Source of the DNA: Marchantia polymorpha subsp. ruderalis
Taxonomy: Eukaryota; Streptophyta; Marchantiopsida; Marchantiales; Marchantiaceae
Assembly: GCA_037833965.1 (NCBI GenBank)
Contig: AP031355.1
Location: 28,421,501 to 28,485,500, forward strand
DNA length: 64,000 nt
Direction: 5' to 3'
Below are positions 43,101-57,545 of the stretch, piece by piece. A model generated the notes under the pieces. That model worked only from the letters and a program-made list of their open reading frames with translations, was not told the DNA's origin and searched no databases. The position numbers and the translations under genes are program-made. Position 1 is the stretch's first letter; each line of letters opens with the position of its first letter.

Positions 43101-46050
43101 CGTTCCTGATTCCAGACGTCGGTTGCATTACGGTTGGCAGCCAGCCAGCCAGCCAAACCTGTTGCGCAAGAGCACGATCTGAAATCGACCTCGTCCCCGT
43201 CGTTTCTTTCAGAGGAACATAGAAGACTTTGAGTCTGATGCTGCAGGATGTAGTTGTTGAAGTCGTAGATGTCTGCCAGCGATAACTAATCGAAAATCCA
43301 TCATCGACGCGTTCTACACAATCTGCGGGTCGATTACAATTTCAGAGAATGAAGACGGTTGCCAAATCTGAAAACCGTGCCCGATCAGCCCTGAGTTACA
43401 CTTGCAACGCCCTGGTGGTGGTGGTTTTAGTTCGAGCTCAAAGAGCTTCGTGGAGACTGTTTGCAACGTCCCCCGCACTTTTTCTCTCTCGGAGAATGTG
43501 GCTACTGCCCGCTGACTGTTAGCCCGTCCTCTGAGACCCCACCTCGTCCGCACACAAGGAAAATGCTTCTGATGGTGGCAAAGCTGCAATTGAGCTTCCA
43601 CGTGCTGGCCCGTATCACGGATAACTTATCGCCGTCGAACAAACGAAATAAACCTCGTGTCTCTTCCTTCGTTCCCTGCCAACTCAACTCCTCTCTCTCT
43701 CTCAGTGCAAATTAACGCTTTGGTACCTAAGCTTCCGTTCCACTCGGACTCGAGAATGTCTCGATTGCTTGAATAGGTGCGCAGAGCTACTGGAGCCTAA
43801 TCCGTTGGTAAACGGCACCAAAATCCGAAGAACATAAAATGAATGTATCTGTAAAACCAAAGCTGTAGTAGAGGGGTGAAAGCTTAGAAGAATAAGCAGA
43901 ATCGGGACTCTCCAGTAAATAATCTGCGCTTAAGCCCGGAAGACAAACTCGCACAATTGTTTTGATTTCTTCAAAATGGATCGAACTGCTCGACGAGAAC
44001 GCCGCGAGCTGCTCTCACCTGCTGGTACCGTGCATGATTCTCTTCGCAGGCTAGCAAGTCATACGTACTCGGGAGGTGGGATTCAAAGTTCCAAGCTTCA
44101 GCTCTAGACTAATTATCGGGACACTTTTCTCCCCACACGGATTTGATGTGCGAATTGATTGTGGTGGAACGCAGGTGCCAAAATGCACCGCTGCTGCGAC
44201 CAACAAACCGACCAACCGACCTCGGTGTCTGAGACTCTGACTACCACAGACCCAGCCACCACCACCCAGCCAGCCAGCCAGCGAGAGCGATCGAGCCAGA
44301 GGTACAGGCGTGCGACGGTTCCTTGCTCTCTTCTATCCCTCCTCCCGTCCCTGAGTCCGTCCTGACCGACACCGAGTGCAAACACGAGAGCACAGGCGGA
44401 ACGCAATCACAAGCACCTGCGAGCCGTGGGACACAGCAGGCCCCCAGTTCAGAGGCACGGGCACGGTTCCGCTGCTCGCCTCATCCTCCCTTCGTCTCTC
44501 GCCTACTTGCCCCTCGTCCAGGCCTCGCAAGGTTCGCCTCGTGCTCAGTCAAGAGCATCTATAGCACAGAGATAAGGTGGGGTCTAGCAGTAAACAATTG
44601 CGAACTTGCCTGGGACCTGATAATCGCGCAAGTGTACAGATCGGGCCTGTCCACCCTCCACAGATTCAGTGCAGGGCAAGGCCGGTTAACAGATCAGTAA
44701 AATACAATCCCGTCTTTCGGCGGATGCAAATCCAACAATCCAGTCCAGTCCAGTCCAGTCTAGTCTAGTCCTACTACGTTTTGCATCAGCTACTGACTGC
44801 ACTAGACTCCCAACTGCAGCTTACGGCTGAGTGGCGACCCAAGGCCTGATGTTCGATAACATGGCTGCTCTGCTCGCAGGGAAAAGCGATGCGTTTAGCA
44901 CGACAGGGAGAAGCTGGCACCGAGCTGCGCTTATAATATTGCAGTTGTTTGTCCCATCGTCCGACGGGAATCTTTCGATTTCTAAACACGGCAGGTCGTT
45001 GATTGATTACGAACTCCCCGAGCTGGACAAAGAACATAACGGATCATGACATTCACGGCTGGCGGGCTGGCCGGAACGGAGTGTGAGTTGACTGAAATGG
45101 GAGTTGCCGTTGCACAGAGGGAGCATCCGAAGGGAATCCCTGAGATTCTATGGCCTAACATAGAAACCCTCTCACCCTTCTAAACAGGAAAACTGCCACA
45201 TAGGGGTCCCTAAATGCCGCTCTGTTTCGACAGTACCGTTGCAAATATGCAAGAGGCGGAGGCCACTCGAGCCCAAAACCAATCCCAACCCAATCCCAAC
45301 CCAAGGTCAAGCTAAATCTCAGCCCCCACGAGTTCAGCTGCCCATGCCGAATGGACGGGCAGGGGACCAGCGCAAAGTGTTCCCGTCCGGTGACCCGAAG
45401 GACTCACTCAATGACTCATTCGGCTACCTCACTCTTTCACTCCTCTACTCCACTCCTCCACTCGAGCCTATTGTTGCCAAAAATCAAAAGGACAAAAGAA
45501 GCATCAAATGCGTGACGTGACGTTCCCTGGAAGCATACAGAAGCAGAAGCCGCTGCGCTCTCTCGGAGCTCGCGAGCGCAGGCAGACCAGGTACCGAAAT
45601 GTACTGTGGCAGTTAAAGGCTACCACGACTTCGATGTCGTCTAAGGCAAAGAGGCAGCGCTGTAGATTTTCTAGCCTCTGCCATGCACACCAGCCCGTCC
45701 GAGGTACACCTTGGAGGACAATTCTACGGTCGGATGTGGTCGCAAACACGATTGTACTGTATAGATTTATGTACCTTGTAGTCGTACCTTTAGGCAGGAG
45801 GCGGGAGTCGGCAGTTCGCGAAAACTGTATTCCATCAATAAGTCCAGTAAGTTAACCGTAAAGCAAACTGTATTCCTTCTGTATGTAAGCAGAGTATCAT
45901 GTACTTATGAACACGGCTCTTAACTTCCAAACGTGCGGAACATTAACTTGCAGATGTTCTTGCATGATGCGACGAAGCGAATTAGTAATGGACGTAGCGT
46001 TAGTACGTTCGGTCGAAGCTTTAAACACATTTCTCATCTCACCTGAACCT
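43101..46050. other. Upstream region of the SERINC gene, no other gene recognised
   Basis: Balanced to GC-rich DNA with low-complexity pieces: CCAGCCAGCC near 43140 and 44270, CAATCCCAACC near 45280, and a CAGTC pentanucleotide repeat at 44741-44770. It probably holds the promoter and 5' untranslated exon(s) of the minus-strand SERINC gene. Open frames on both strands overlap each other and show no known domain. Confidence 0.35.
44741..44770. repeat. (CAGTC)n pentanucleotide repeat
   Basis: Four CAGTC units followed by two TAGTC units. Confidence 0.9.
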
Positions 46051-47350
46051 TCGACGACATCGCCACCCTGAGACAGAACGAGAGCATCGGGAGTCAGACT
46101 TCTGGGAGGAGATCCCTCTTCCCCTCCCGGCCCTTGCCCTTGGTGGGCTCTCCGGAGCACTCTTTGGGTATATTCAGGCTTTCAGGAAAGTTCCTCGAGA
46201 GGCTTCCTCCTTCCCGCTGGCTTATGGGCTGAAGACCTCAGTCGCGAGGAGATCTTGAGTGCCAAGTTATACTGCATAAAGGGCTGATCATTGAGTTAGC
46301 ACTTGGACTTGTTCCGAATGCGGCATAACGGCTGGTAGCTGGAAGTTACCGGTTATGGGCGTTTGACTTTATCCGGCTGATACGGGCGAGCGGGGAGCTC
46401 CCGTTGGCTCAAACGATCCTTCTCGGAGGTTTGGACCGGCTCGACCGGAGTGAGGGACGGTCGCCTCCAAAGTCGGAACTTGGACCAGAGCAGCGGAGGT
46501 GGCTAGCGTTGGAACCTGGAACTTGGACGCCGGTGCTGCTGGACGGATGACGCACGAGGCGAGAAGCCCGCGTGATGGGCGTCACGCAACTGCTGTCCGG
46601 CAAAAAGACGGGCCTCCGACGGGGATAGCTGGGGAGAAGAGAAGTTACCGCATCGCTTGCGGGGACGACTACGTCGGACGGACGGACTGGCGAGCGGCGA
46701 GGGAAGATCGCCGGAAGTACGAGAACAGGCGCCCAGCCCGCGCGCTGCAGAGCTCTCCACCGCACCGTTCCGGCGTCGGCCGCCGTACAGTGAAGACCGG
46801 TACCGCAACGGGGCTCTCACTGAAGAGAAGAGAGAAGATTTTCCTCCCGTGGATTGCATGCTCGAGCCTCGAATCACGGACTCTTGGATGGTGCCGAGCT
46901 CGGGGGGGACCCGGGAGCCCCGCGCTTCCTTCCTTCTTGCTGGAGACCGCGACGGGAAGATCCTCTTCTCCAGCATACTCCCGGCTACGTGTTTGATGTT
47001 TCGGGATTGTACGACGGGATCCGATTGCGGTCAGTCGGTCCTTCACTCCTGCGACGCTCGATGCCTCTCGGCGAATCAATGTAGCAATCAGTCAATTGAT
47101 TGAGCCCGAACACCGATGTACACAACCACGGAGCGGCGAGGGTGTTGGCGAGGAGATCTGTTGGATGATGACCGAATTTAATCCTGGCTCACAACTCGGT
47201 CACGAACGGGGGCCTGCTGACGGCAGAAATGGCCACATGTGGAGAACTGCTGAAAAGAAGTTGTAAATCGTCGAGCCACGAACCTCGTTGGGGCAGCGTC
47301 GGGCGGGGTCGGGAGGTGGAACTGTCGAGGTCAAATCGGTCACATGTTTT
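46050..47350. other. GC-rich block of unknown origin
   Basis: About 1.3 kb of markedly GC-rich sequence with long overlapping open frames on both strands (up to 165 codons), which is expected from composition. No protein motif, tRNA or rRNA segment was recognised. Candidates are a nuclear insertion of organelle DNA or a GC-rich promoter or untranslated region; neither is shown. Confidence 0.4.
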
Positions 47351-50300
47351 TATGTGATCTTCTGTTTGGTTTTGCTGGCGACTCTGACTTCCAACCGATT
47401 GGTCGTTTTGTTTAAGTCCTCATGCTGGTACTGATCTGACCTCCGTTGTCCTCCAGCAGCAGCTGCTGCCAAGTGATTGCTGTAATGACACACCGTCAAG
47501 AAACAACAACCTCCGCTAAAGAGTATGTATCCCCAACCACATTTACGGGTTCGGACAATCTATTTGACTACTTTTATCATCTCTACCAAAGGTCGAAATT
47601 ATCACATCAGACTCCATCAAGATAGTCCGGTGAAATGCCTGTACAGAATCTTTTGCTCTCTCCACTCCCATGATCCCATCTCAGTTAGCAAGCGTTAGGG
47701 TAGGGTGATCTCAATCGTGTTCGACTATCAATCATTGCATAGAGCGCAAGTCGATCGTACGTAGAAGCAATAACAGGGGCGGTAATACCCCAAGTGGAAA
47801 GTCAAGTTTACCACACTCGAAAATGCTTCAGAGTTAAAAGGTGAAAAAGAGATAGCGAAATCTCTCGGACGGGATGCCTTCCTGATCATATTGTCCACAA
47901 TAACGCACTTGCAACAACGTACTACTAAATCCGAGAAGTAAAAAACAAAAAGTAAAACAAAAAACTATAGCAAAGTACAGCAAAAAGAATTGTGGAAAGT
48001 TACACTGTAAGGAATTAAAAAAAGACTCAATGCGTGAATACCTTCGAATCCAGCGAGCACTGCTTTATGGTGAGCCTATCTGTCAAAGTGAAAAGCTTCC
48101 GTCAATGTTACTGGCAGTTGACTGACCATTCGTCATGGCTATAACCGCAACCTTGCTTCTTCAGGTTAAAGTCCTGAAAACTGGATTTCAATTCCAGCAG
48201 ATACCTGGTCCGATTGAGCTCATAGACCCTGGGAAAGCAGACTAGGGTTCCTACTTCATAGGTACTGTAGTAGTTGTTGTGCCCCTCACGCCATTTTCTT
48301 TTGTGCCTTGTGTCCCTTACACTTCAAACTTGGATAGAAAAATCAGAATTAGTCCCTGGCTTATTTCGATTATCAATGTAGGATTTGTCTCTCTCGGTTC
48401 ACTTATTCACAGCCTTCCATCTGTACTACTTTTCGCGAGAGCACCTCATTAGTGGCGTCATTACAAACAAAGAAATGAGGTACGGAAGATTCTCTTACCA
48501 CTACCGTGAAGGACGAAACCATCTCAATAGACATAAACTTAAAAACATTTGAAACAAGAAAAATTGCATCCCAGCTAAATAAAAATAGAGTGGTAAGATT
48601 GTAGAAGGCACCACCTCGAGTAGACAATGGACCCCCACCGTGGTGTTCTTCTATGTACTTTTTCCCCACTAATTTTTTAAGACATAAGACTACGAGGCTT
48701 GAATAATAAATTCGCAGATCCAGTATGGCAGAGATCTGAATGAATTACAGAGAAGTCTAGATCTCAACATGCGATACATATCGAAAAAATACTCCTGTTG
48801 ATTATAGGAACTGCGCTTCAACCTTGTCCATTCAATTAAAATTTATACAGAGGCCTAGAATAACGATTTAGTTATTCTAGACGTTAGTTTCATGGTCAAC
48901 TAGGTTTCGAATGTTCTTTTTGGTTACACGTTGAGACATCAGATGGCGTCGCATATGAATTTCATATCATATCTTCATCTTTAGATCTGAACCTATAACT
49001 TGGTATGAATCAGGCTGACCCGGTTCTTCAACGAACAAAGATGTTCTGCTATCATTAGGGATCTACACCGAGAAGGTTGAAGGTGTATGTTTAAGGCTCG
49101 TACCATTCTGCTTGAATCATACCATGCCAGATTGTGAGGTCAGTCACTGTTAAATCGTTCAATAGCTAACTGGATGCAAGTGACTCATGTTTGGAACTAA
49201 GTCAAAAAGCATGTCAAGTTAAGCATGAGAACATTCCATGCACACGATTCGGGCATCTCACTCCAAGTTATCTCTCGTCAACCGGCCTATATCCTCGAAT
49301 ACCTGGTTGGCGTTATGTAGCTCACAGGAATAATCAATGGAGATACATTTCATGGAGATTGCAACTATTTCAGTTCGTATTTGCTATCATGGCTCATATT
49401 TCGGGGATGCAAAATAATGAAACAGGAGCTCAAGCTGGGTGATGGATGTTATTTTACTGCCCAATAATTACCCCGCAGACTCACATCCTTCAGTACAATG
49501 CCGTAGTGTGAAAAAGCCCAACAATATCATATCATTCATTTGTTAAATCTACGATCAACGTCATCTTCACCCTCCACTTCGTCTATTCTGATGGGTCAGC
49601 AGCTGCCTAGAATTATTATCACCTTGAAGTTTATCATAACAAAGTGACGCAAACGAGTCAACCAGGTAGCGAGCCCAGTCATCAGCAGATGATGATGCGG
49701 TGGACCTGCGATATCCAATGTCGGCACATCTCAGTCACTACATTCTTGCGAGAGGCATTATTCCTAAGAGTTTATGCAACAATATACGGCATAGAAAAAT
49801 ACTGCAATTGTCGGCCTGGACCTCAATCAGGAGAAATTCATAAAACGTGTGCTCACTAGAATCCAAGATGATCGGTGTTTCATTACGACTTTTTGCGCAC
49901 TCCTGCCCACCCCTTTTCCGATACCCGGACGACCTGGGCATCATCTCAGGCACTGAGGTTGTGAGAGGTGTAGGGTTCAATCTGTCGGCTGCAAAATCTT
50001 TGCATCCAAACCGCTTATGTGAAGGACAATAATCCGTCGGCCTTCAATATACCGAGGTTATACCGCTCCCTTTCAGTCTCGTGATGTCCTGCACTGTTGA
50101 TGTGCAGACTCGCCATTGTCGGCCCTTCTCGGTCAACAAAGTTTAGAAAAGCAGTGTTCTGTGTCTATACAAACGGAAGAAGGGGACACGGTCCATGTCG
50201 AAAGATCTGTCCACTTTGCGGTTTTCAGAGTCAATGGTCACATGCCTGCCTACTCAGCCGATCACACAACCAAAAGATCCAAAGTGTCCGAACTTCACTC

Positions 50301-51500
50301 CAAAGCTTCCCAGAAGAGAACAAACAAAAAGACGCCGCCGATCAACGGACACTGCAGCATGGCTGCCAAGGCGACAGATCCTCCAGCGCCACTTACGCGG
50401 TGGAGTTCGTGGGACCATTAATGCGGTGGGACCACGCGAGCCACGATGCATTTCAGAAGCATGGAGAGTCGAACTAATGATAGTAGTTATATTAAAACAC
50501 CATCTATGCTCGCCTCTCTTGTGAAATTCCAACCTATCCTCTCTCAACGATTCATAGACACTTAATACTTCTCAATCCAAGCCATGAGTTCCATTTCGTA
50601 GCTTTTCATAATAGTTTCGACGGACTTTCCGAGAAAGGAAGGAAAAACTACCCGTTCCCAGAATCCAAGAAAACTAAGACAAGACTGCACTCGAAATCTG
50701 GAGCCAGCCGTTTGTAACTTTTCGCATCCATCCCAGAATCGAAATCTCCTTTACCTTCTTCTTTCTTCTCTCCGCGCTTCTGACTTTCCCAATGAAGAAA
50801 TGTCTGTTGCTCTGTGGGTTAGCGAAGCGCCTGAAACAAGATATTACCCGCACCGTATACATGCATACAGACCCTAAGCGATGTGAATAATTCCGCAGGT
50901 ATCTTTTGCTGCAGGTTCCAGGCCCAAAGGCTCCTCCTCTTCACGATATTTCACTTATCATCTTCCATATATTTCTTATTCTCCGTTCTCTCGCCCGAAT
51001 CATCCTTAAACGGAGACCTGCATGTGAGATCCAAGTGTTAGTAGAAAAGATATGGAGATGGAAGAAAAAATCTCCCCAGAAACATTCGGCACAGCAAATC
51101 TTTGCTCCAGATCGAGGAGCCGAAACTAGCAAGGAGGTGCGCAAGCGAGATAGTGATAAGCCCTGCTTAGCTCAGAGCTCTGTCTCAGGCTCGCATGGTT
51201 TCTTGATTTGTTGGGGCGGGAAACATTTCGATCGCCTTTGAGAGCTTTCGACGACGGCGGAGCAGCCGGAGGGTGCTAGAGGGAGCGCACACAGTCAGCC
51301 TCGAGAGGCAACCCACAGATCATCAGCTCATCAGCCCATCGGATGAGAGCAGAACGGCCGCACCTGCCGTGACGACAAAGACTCCGTCGCTGCAACCGGA
51401 AATTTGAGTCTCTTCGATTTCTAGAACTCCGAATTTTCACGACACCTCGGTTTTTTGGAATCGAACACACGAAAGCGATTTACACACGCGTCAAGTTTAC
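47351..51500. other. Unassigned region, balanced composition
   Basis: No gene could be supported. A possible short exon on the minus strand near 50752-50830 (RRFANPQSNRHFFIGKV) sits between a TTTCAG acceptor and a GTAAAG donor, but I recognise no family and found no partner exons. The GC rise at 51240-51480 with CGACGACGG-type sequence could be a promoter or 5' untranslated region. Confidence 0.3.
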
Positions 51501-53798
51501 ATTCGTCACCCTGAACCCGTGTACAGCTCAACCAAGTACTTGCTATTTTGGTGCAATGGTTGAGTTTAAGTAAGCAACCATCACTAGAGTTTTATTTTCA
51601 TTTGTAAAGGTCAAGTTCTCACAGTGGTATTTTTTCTGTGATTTAATAAAATCTGTACCAAATTTAACATCTAGCCCATGATCGGTACCTAACATGTATG
51701 TTTTGACACGGACATCCAACACTTACTAAACATTGCATGATCACTTCATGGTTAACAGTAGAACATGATGACATGAATCATTTTTCTTCAATTGATATGG
51801 CTATGGCACTTTAGGTCAAAGATGATATGCTGTCAATATGAGACGATAAATAACATACGGGTGTAAAATTTGGAAGTTCCGGGATGAAAAAAATGCTTCA
51901 AGATATCATCTCTTAAATTTTTCTAAACATGAAAAAAGGTCATGATGCAAAGGCAAAAATCTGGTCATGAATATACTTTATTGTGAAATTAATTATTTTA
52001 TTAATGATAGAGATATGATTCCAGATCGGGACAAACATCTAGAAGTGGTGTTTGTCTTTCCACTTGTGATTAAAAATGTATGTCTATCGTGGCTGTTGTT
52101 TTTGCACGAGGTTGTTAAAAGCGTTTATGCCGTAGAATTACTAAATTTCATAATTCTTTAAATTTTTCTTAGTCGCAATCTGGGATCTAATGATGTATTT
52201 ATTTCAAGATAATCTATACAAGTTTCAATGTTCTTAAAATGATGATTTAAACATTCATTTATAAATCTTCTCTATTGCTTTTTTTTAACAAAAGTTATAC
52301 AAAATTCAATTTCTACAATTTGGCAGAAGATAAAAGTATCAAATCATAAATTATTATTTTTCATTCGTGATCTTATTTATGATTATATTAAAGAAGTTGT
52401 GTTTTTGATCATTTATTTCATATAATTGAAGATTTTATTTCTTATAAATTATCAGAATATGTCTTTAAAAATAAATTCATTTTACATTTAAATCTTTTAG
52501 TTGAGATCAATAATATTTGATTTCATTAAGAAATTCAAATATCATTAGTGTTTCGACTGATGAGAGCATCTTTGAAATTTTATGGAGTGATGAGGACATA
52601 CTTGGAACACATAAACAAATTGGCTAATAATTACAATATGCGACCTGTCTAAGTTTCCACATACCGCAAAAATATTGGGGTTTAAGATTTGTTAAATGAG
52701 CGTGCTTCGTCTCCTACCTCTCCATGGAAAAAATATTTTTTGCAATCCACAGCATTATCTGAATCAACTAAACCATTGCTAAGATGACTTCAAAGTGAAG
52801 ATAAAAATAAGAAGAGAGGAAGCAATGTTCTTACAGGGATGAAAGATAACGAGCCATGCAGTTTGGCGCTGCTGTCTTTTCGAATGTAAAGCATGTCTTC
52901 AAGCTCATAAAATCTTCCAACAGATTGTCAAATGAGCTCTACTCAACATCTTCGGACCTCCGGACTCAATCAGATCATTCCATGATCGACTTCGGATTGT
53001 CTCACACCTTTCTGCTCATGCCTTCACTTATGCTGTAATCTTGAGCTAGAAAAATTTTACTTGGAGAATTTGTTTTGCTTAGTTTTTTCGAGATTATATA
53101 TTAGTCTTAATGTTATTTGAAACGCTGTTTCTTATGTTTTGACATTGTTGCAAAACGCAAGCGCTTTTAGAGTGGCAAATTTAAAGTAATGCAAGCTAAT
53201 TATTCATAAATTGGGCTAGTTCAAGTTGCATAATTTGACAAAAAGACTACTATCTAAAAAGCCAACAGCATGAGTTAGGAATATATTTTAAAATTTAAGC
53301 AATCATTCTTTTGATGTCCTTTCGGATGTTTCAAAATTGTAAAAAAATTAAGTTCGTAGATTAATTTTACGGAAAAAATAAAAAAAAATTACAATTGTCT
53401 TATGTAATCAAATTTAAGCCAAAACTTAGATTATATCTAATAAAAAATTTGATTCAACCTATATGAGTTTTGAGAGCAAAACGATTTTTAAAAAATCAAT
53501 AGATAAGACACAATGTGTTCAAATTTGGTATAGAAGATATGATTTTCTTGAATGACACTTTTTCACCATAGATTTTGGATGATAAGTGATCTTTCGATGA
53601 AATTTGGAAGCAATTGCAACTGTGTTTTGAGTATCAGATTGTTTTGTATAAATGCATCGTATCCTGGAATGAGTTGTTAAAATATTTTTATGATGCCGGA
53701 AACTGAGAATCTAGAACACTAAATATGAAAAAATATAATCTTATAAATGTTTTGCAATATATTTACACTTTGTTTACTACAACTCTAAACTCTATTCT

Positions 53799-53830
<32 letters not shown>

Positions 53831-56800
53831 TGCATACACACTCAATTAGATGATACCAGGTGTTTGCACTCTTTGAAAACAATTACAAAAGGAAGTAAGC
53901 AAATGGAAAAAACAAAAAGTAAAATAAAATTGCATCAGAATATCTCAGTCATTCATCATAACCATTTTCTACACGTAAAAATATTTCCTCATTTCTGATA
54001 GTATTTGTTTATTTCTAAAGAACTACAGAAGAACGACCTTAAATACGTGTACAAAGATCGACAAACATGTTGATGTCATGCTTCGTTTCTTCGTTCTGGC
54101 TCGTATCGTGTTGATATGCACGGGTTTCTGATACATATGAAGATTTTCTCGAGACCTACTAATACAAAGTCTGTACTACTTTCGTTTTACGAAGTCTCCA
54201 TTCGACAAATCGTCAAACTAATTTACATTGAACATCTTAACAAAAGACTGCCTTCAGAACATAGTTCCTCAGGGGACAACCTAGGGAACACCTGGCATCG
54301 CATTTGATTACTGTAGTCCTCCCCGTTTATAAAGTCAGACAGGACTCTGGCAATGCCGGTATGCCACGTGGATACGACGTTTGCTCTGACCAAATCTCAC
54401 CAACGCCAATTGTAGGCATCACGTATCCAGCCACGTAGATCTGCCGTGCATGACAATTGCATGGTCTTGTTTCCGACAAAGAGAACAAGCAAGCGCCAGT
54501 GACCCCACCAGCTGAAACCATGAGGATAAAATGGACAAGCTCATGTTTCCCTCTTCACCAAAGTTTCATCTACATTTCCTACATGTAATATAGCTGCCAT
54601 TGAGATATTTTTTCCAGACATTTATTACAATAATTCGTATCTTTTTCCGATTAGTTTTCGGAAAAAGATAAAAAACCTCCGTCTAAAAGCCAGAGGTTTA
54701 TGATTTCATCACGCTTTACATTCTCAATTAATGTATATGGCCATTTCTCAAGCTCTTCTTGAAACAGACTAATTTGAACTGGTCCTTTTGTAACTCTTGG
54801 GAAAACTTTCTGAGCTTGAAATAAAATTTAATGGCGATCATTGTTGGATAATTATTATCGTTCTCATTAATTATAAGTTATTATTTTACAACTTTATGCT
54901 TTTCAATCTAGGTCAATTCTTTAATCTTATAAGAGCTTTTTCGTAAATATTGCTAGTGTATCGTATGTTGGTATTTCGAAGCGTGAAAATTTGTGTCAAG
55001 ATGACATAATAACTGAAAATTTTAATTCTAATGAATCTCGTGAGTATTGCTGCTCATTTTTTATATAATGATTCTTCATCAAAAGAAAATTAGAAATTTC
55101 ATTTCACTAATAGTATATTTATTTTGCAAATAACTTTGTGAGACTGTGATTGAACAAAATATATCAACTTTGAGATTTGTGTGTCAGTTACGCCCAAAAA
55201 ACTAATGTAGTTGAGTAGTTGAGATTGACATTCAAGAATTATAAGTAAAAACTTCTATGTATAGAATAAATTTTGTTAATAATGGTTAGCGTACATGAGT
55301 CGGTAATCTTGAAATTGGTTGCTTGTTCAGCTTCTTTGCCATGCACAATACCGATACTATATATTTTTCTTGGCTTCTGATTGTTTGCAGGTTATCTATA
55401 ATATTCCATGTTTCCATCGGATTGAAAACATGGTATTGATGAAGTCCTTGGATTTGTATTTCTTGGTCAATTTCAAATTACTTGGAGATGCCTTAAAATT
55501 AGAATCTCATGTGCAATGGCCAAGTACAGTAAATTTGTTGGTTCTGCACATGCCCAATGATAAGTTGCAGTTTACATCTCTTATTACATTCATGTACTTA
55601 AATTTTTTTAAATACTTTGGATTTTCCACACCACGGACTTGCTATGTGTGATGAAAGTTATCAAAGTTGTTTTTCCTCTGTATATCATTAAGGAAAGTTT
55701 GGAGTTTACTTTTGACATCGGTGTAAAATTGGAGACTTCATACATTTATCTCCTTGGCCTATTGCCTACTAGCAAAATACTTTGAACATTTCATAATGTT
55801 ATCTATCCGTATATTGACAATTGTAAGAGCTTTCCTTGGCTTTGCATGTCTCTTAAGATCAATTTTTTACAAGTTTTGACAATAAATGACACAACGAGTA
55901 TAAACATATTGATAGCTTCCCATAGAATGAACATATAGTGCTTGGATGTCATTACAAGCACTATTTCATTCTGAGATGTGGTAGAAGTGATCTAATCATA
56001 CACAAAATTTTACAAAAGAATATTTGATAGTTCAACGGATGATGTATTTACAACGTACGATCAAGTCATTTCATCAAAGTTAATGTAAACTTTTATTGTT
56101 CAGGTTTCATCTAACTGTGCATCCTCACAATGGACAGTGCTGAAACAATGAAGATCCACTGAGATTGTTCCGAATCTGCGATCTTTGTTTGAGGTTTCTG
56201 ACCTTACAACAAATCTGGAAGTAAATTGCTTAATATCCAAGGCCATGAAAAACAAAATCTACGATGCTTAGATAGTAAAGTTGCTGAGGAGTGAGAAGCA
56301 ATTACACATGCAAGTTAGTCAATCTATTTCACGGATTAACATACAGCTCTTAGTATCATATGTTGTTACTCTTGTATTATAGAAAACAAAAGATGGGGAT
56401 ACATTTATTTATTTCAAGGAGCTCTTGCAATATTCGTGATACAATGTAAAAGGCCGTTCAAGCTTTATTTACCATTATGACGAAGGAAATGCTGAATACT
56501 TAAGGAAATTAGAGGGAAAATGAAATAAGCTCGCAGTTCAATTACAAACTCATGACCGGAAGAATAGTCAGAAAGAACAATAGAGAGTCAAGGAGTAGTT
56601 TGAGAAGACGATGAAGAGAAGAAAACATGCTGGAACTGCTCAAAATTGGAGGTGGCGGTTGAGTACAAGTAACAGTACTCATGTTTTTTAACAACAAACC
56701 AAGTCATTCATCTACATCTAGAGTTCGGGCTACCACAATAGTAGTTGTGACGTGGTCACTGATCATGAAGATAACGTGATTATATTCACTGTTAGATCAA

Positions 56801-57315
56801 ACATGTGTATTACTGAGACTTGTGATAGTATGTAAATTTTGCAGTATTCAGTGACATGTATTACATAATGTTAAATTAAATAGGTTAAGAGAGCAGGAGT
56901 TTGGTGTCGTACCAAACTCCAGCTCAACATCTGATAAGAAACTCAATAAATAAATAAAAAAAGTGAAGCACCGCCCAGGTCTAAAGGAATGAATCAAGGA
57001 GTATGATGTGGCTAGGCGCGAATAGCATCACCATGAGAGGTACGTCCATCCAGTCCAAGTAGTTAAAAACATCTCCCGTTATTTACTTCTTTTACAATTC
57101 ATTAACAAATGCTGATTATATATATTACTATAATCAACATATCAACGACTTTAAAATTGAATAATCTACAAGATATTGAATATCAAAAACAATGTCAATT
57201 GACATAATTATTGCATTATAGATTTCACCAGTTAATAGTTTAATATGATAATATTACATTTAATTCAATATTTCTTGCAAATCCATTCATAAAATTGTGA
57301 AATCATTTCTTCATA
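51501..57315. other. AT-rich intergenic DNA
   Basis: Strongly AT-rich with scattered short frames, none with a known motif. A (TA)n(CA)n microsatellite lies at 53799-53830. A slightly GC-richer patch at 54300-54560 holds nothing recognised. Confidence 0.4.
53799..53830. repeat. (TA)n(CA)n microsatellite
   Basis: Eleven TA units followed directly by five CA units. Confidence 0.9.
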
Positions 57316-57545
57316 ACTCCGTAGAGCTTTAGGTATAATAGACAAGGGACTTGACTTTTAAATTAAAATAAGATATGTATCAATTACACACATAATTATC
57401 CTTGACTATACTCCATTTATCAACATGACTACTCCGTAGAGCTTTAGGTATGATAGACAAGGGACTTGACTTTTAAATTAAAATAAGATATGTATCAATT
57501 ACACATATAATTATCCTTGACTATACTCCATATATCAACATGACT
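57316..57545 (+). repeat. 115-bp tandem duplication
   Basis: Two adjacent copies of a 115-bp unit (57316-57430 and 57431-57545), starting ACTCCGTAGAGCTTTAGGTA and ending CAACATGACT, differ at only a few positions. A recent local duplication. Confidence 0.93.

Noticed and set aside
44113-44700. Possible short genes upstream of SERINC
   Set aside because: The frames arise from CCAGCC-type low complexity and overlap on both strands, and no family is recognised.
46499-47103. Overlapping ORFs of 136-165 codons on both strands in the GC-rich block
   Set aside because: Long open frames on both strands at once are expected in GC-rich DNA, and no motif or splice context supports any of them.
50752-50830. 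Exon of an unnamed minus-strand gene
   Set aside because: Splice-like edges are present but no partner exon or family was found, so it is mentioned only within the unassigned region.
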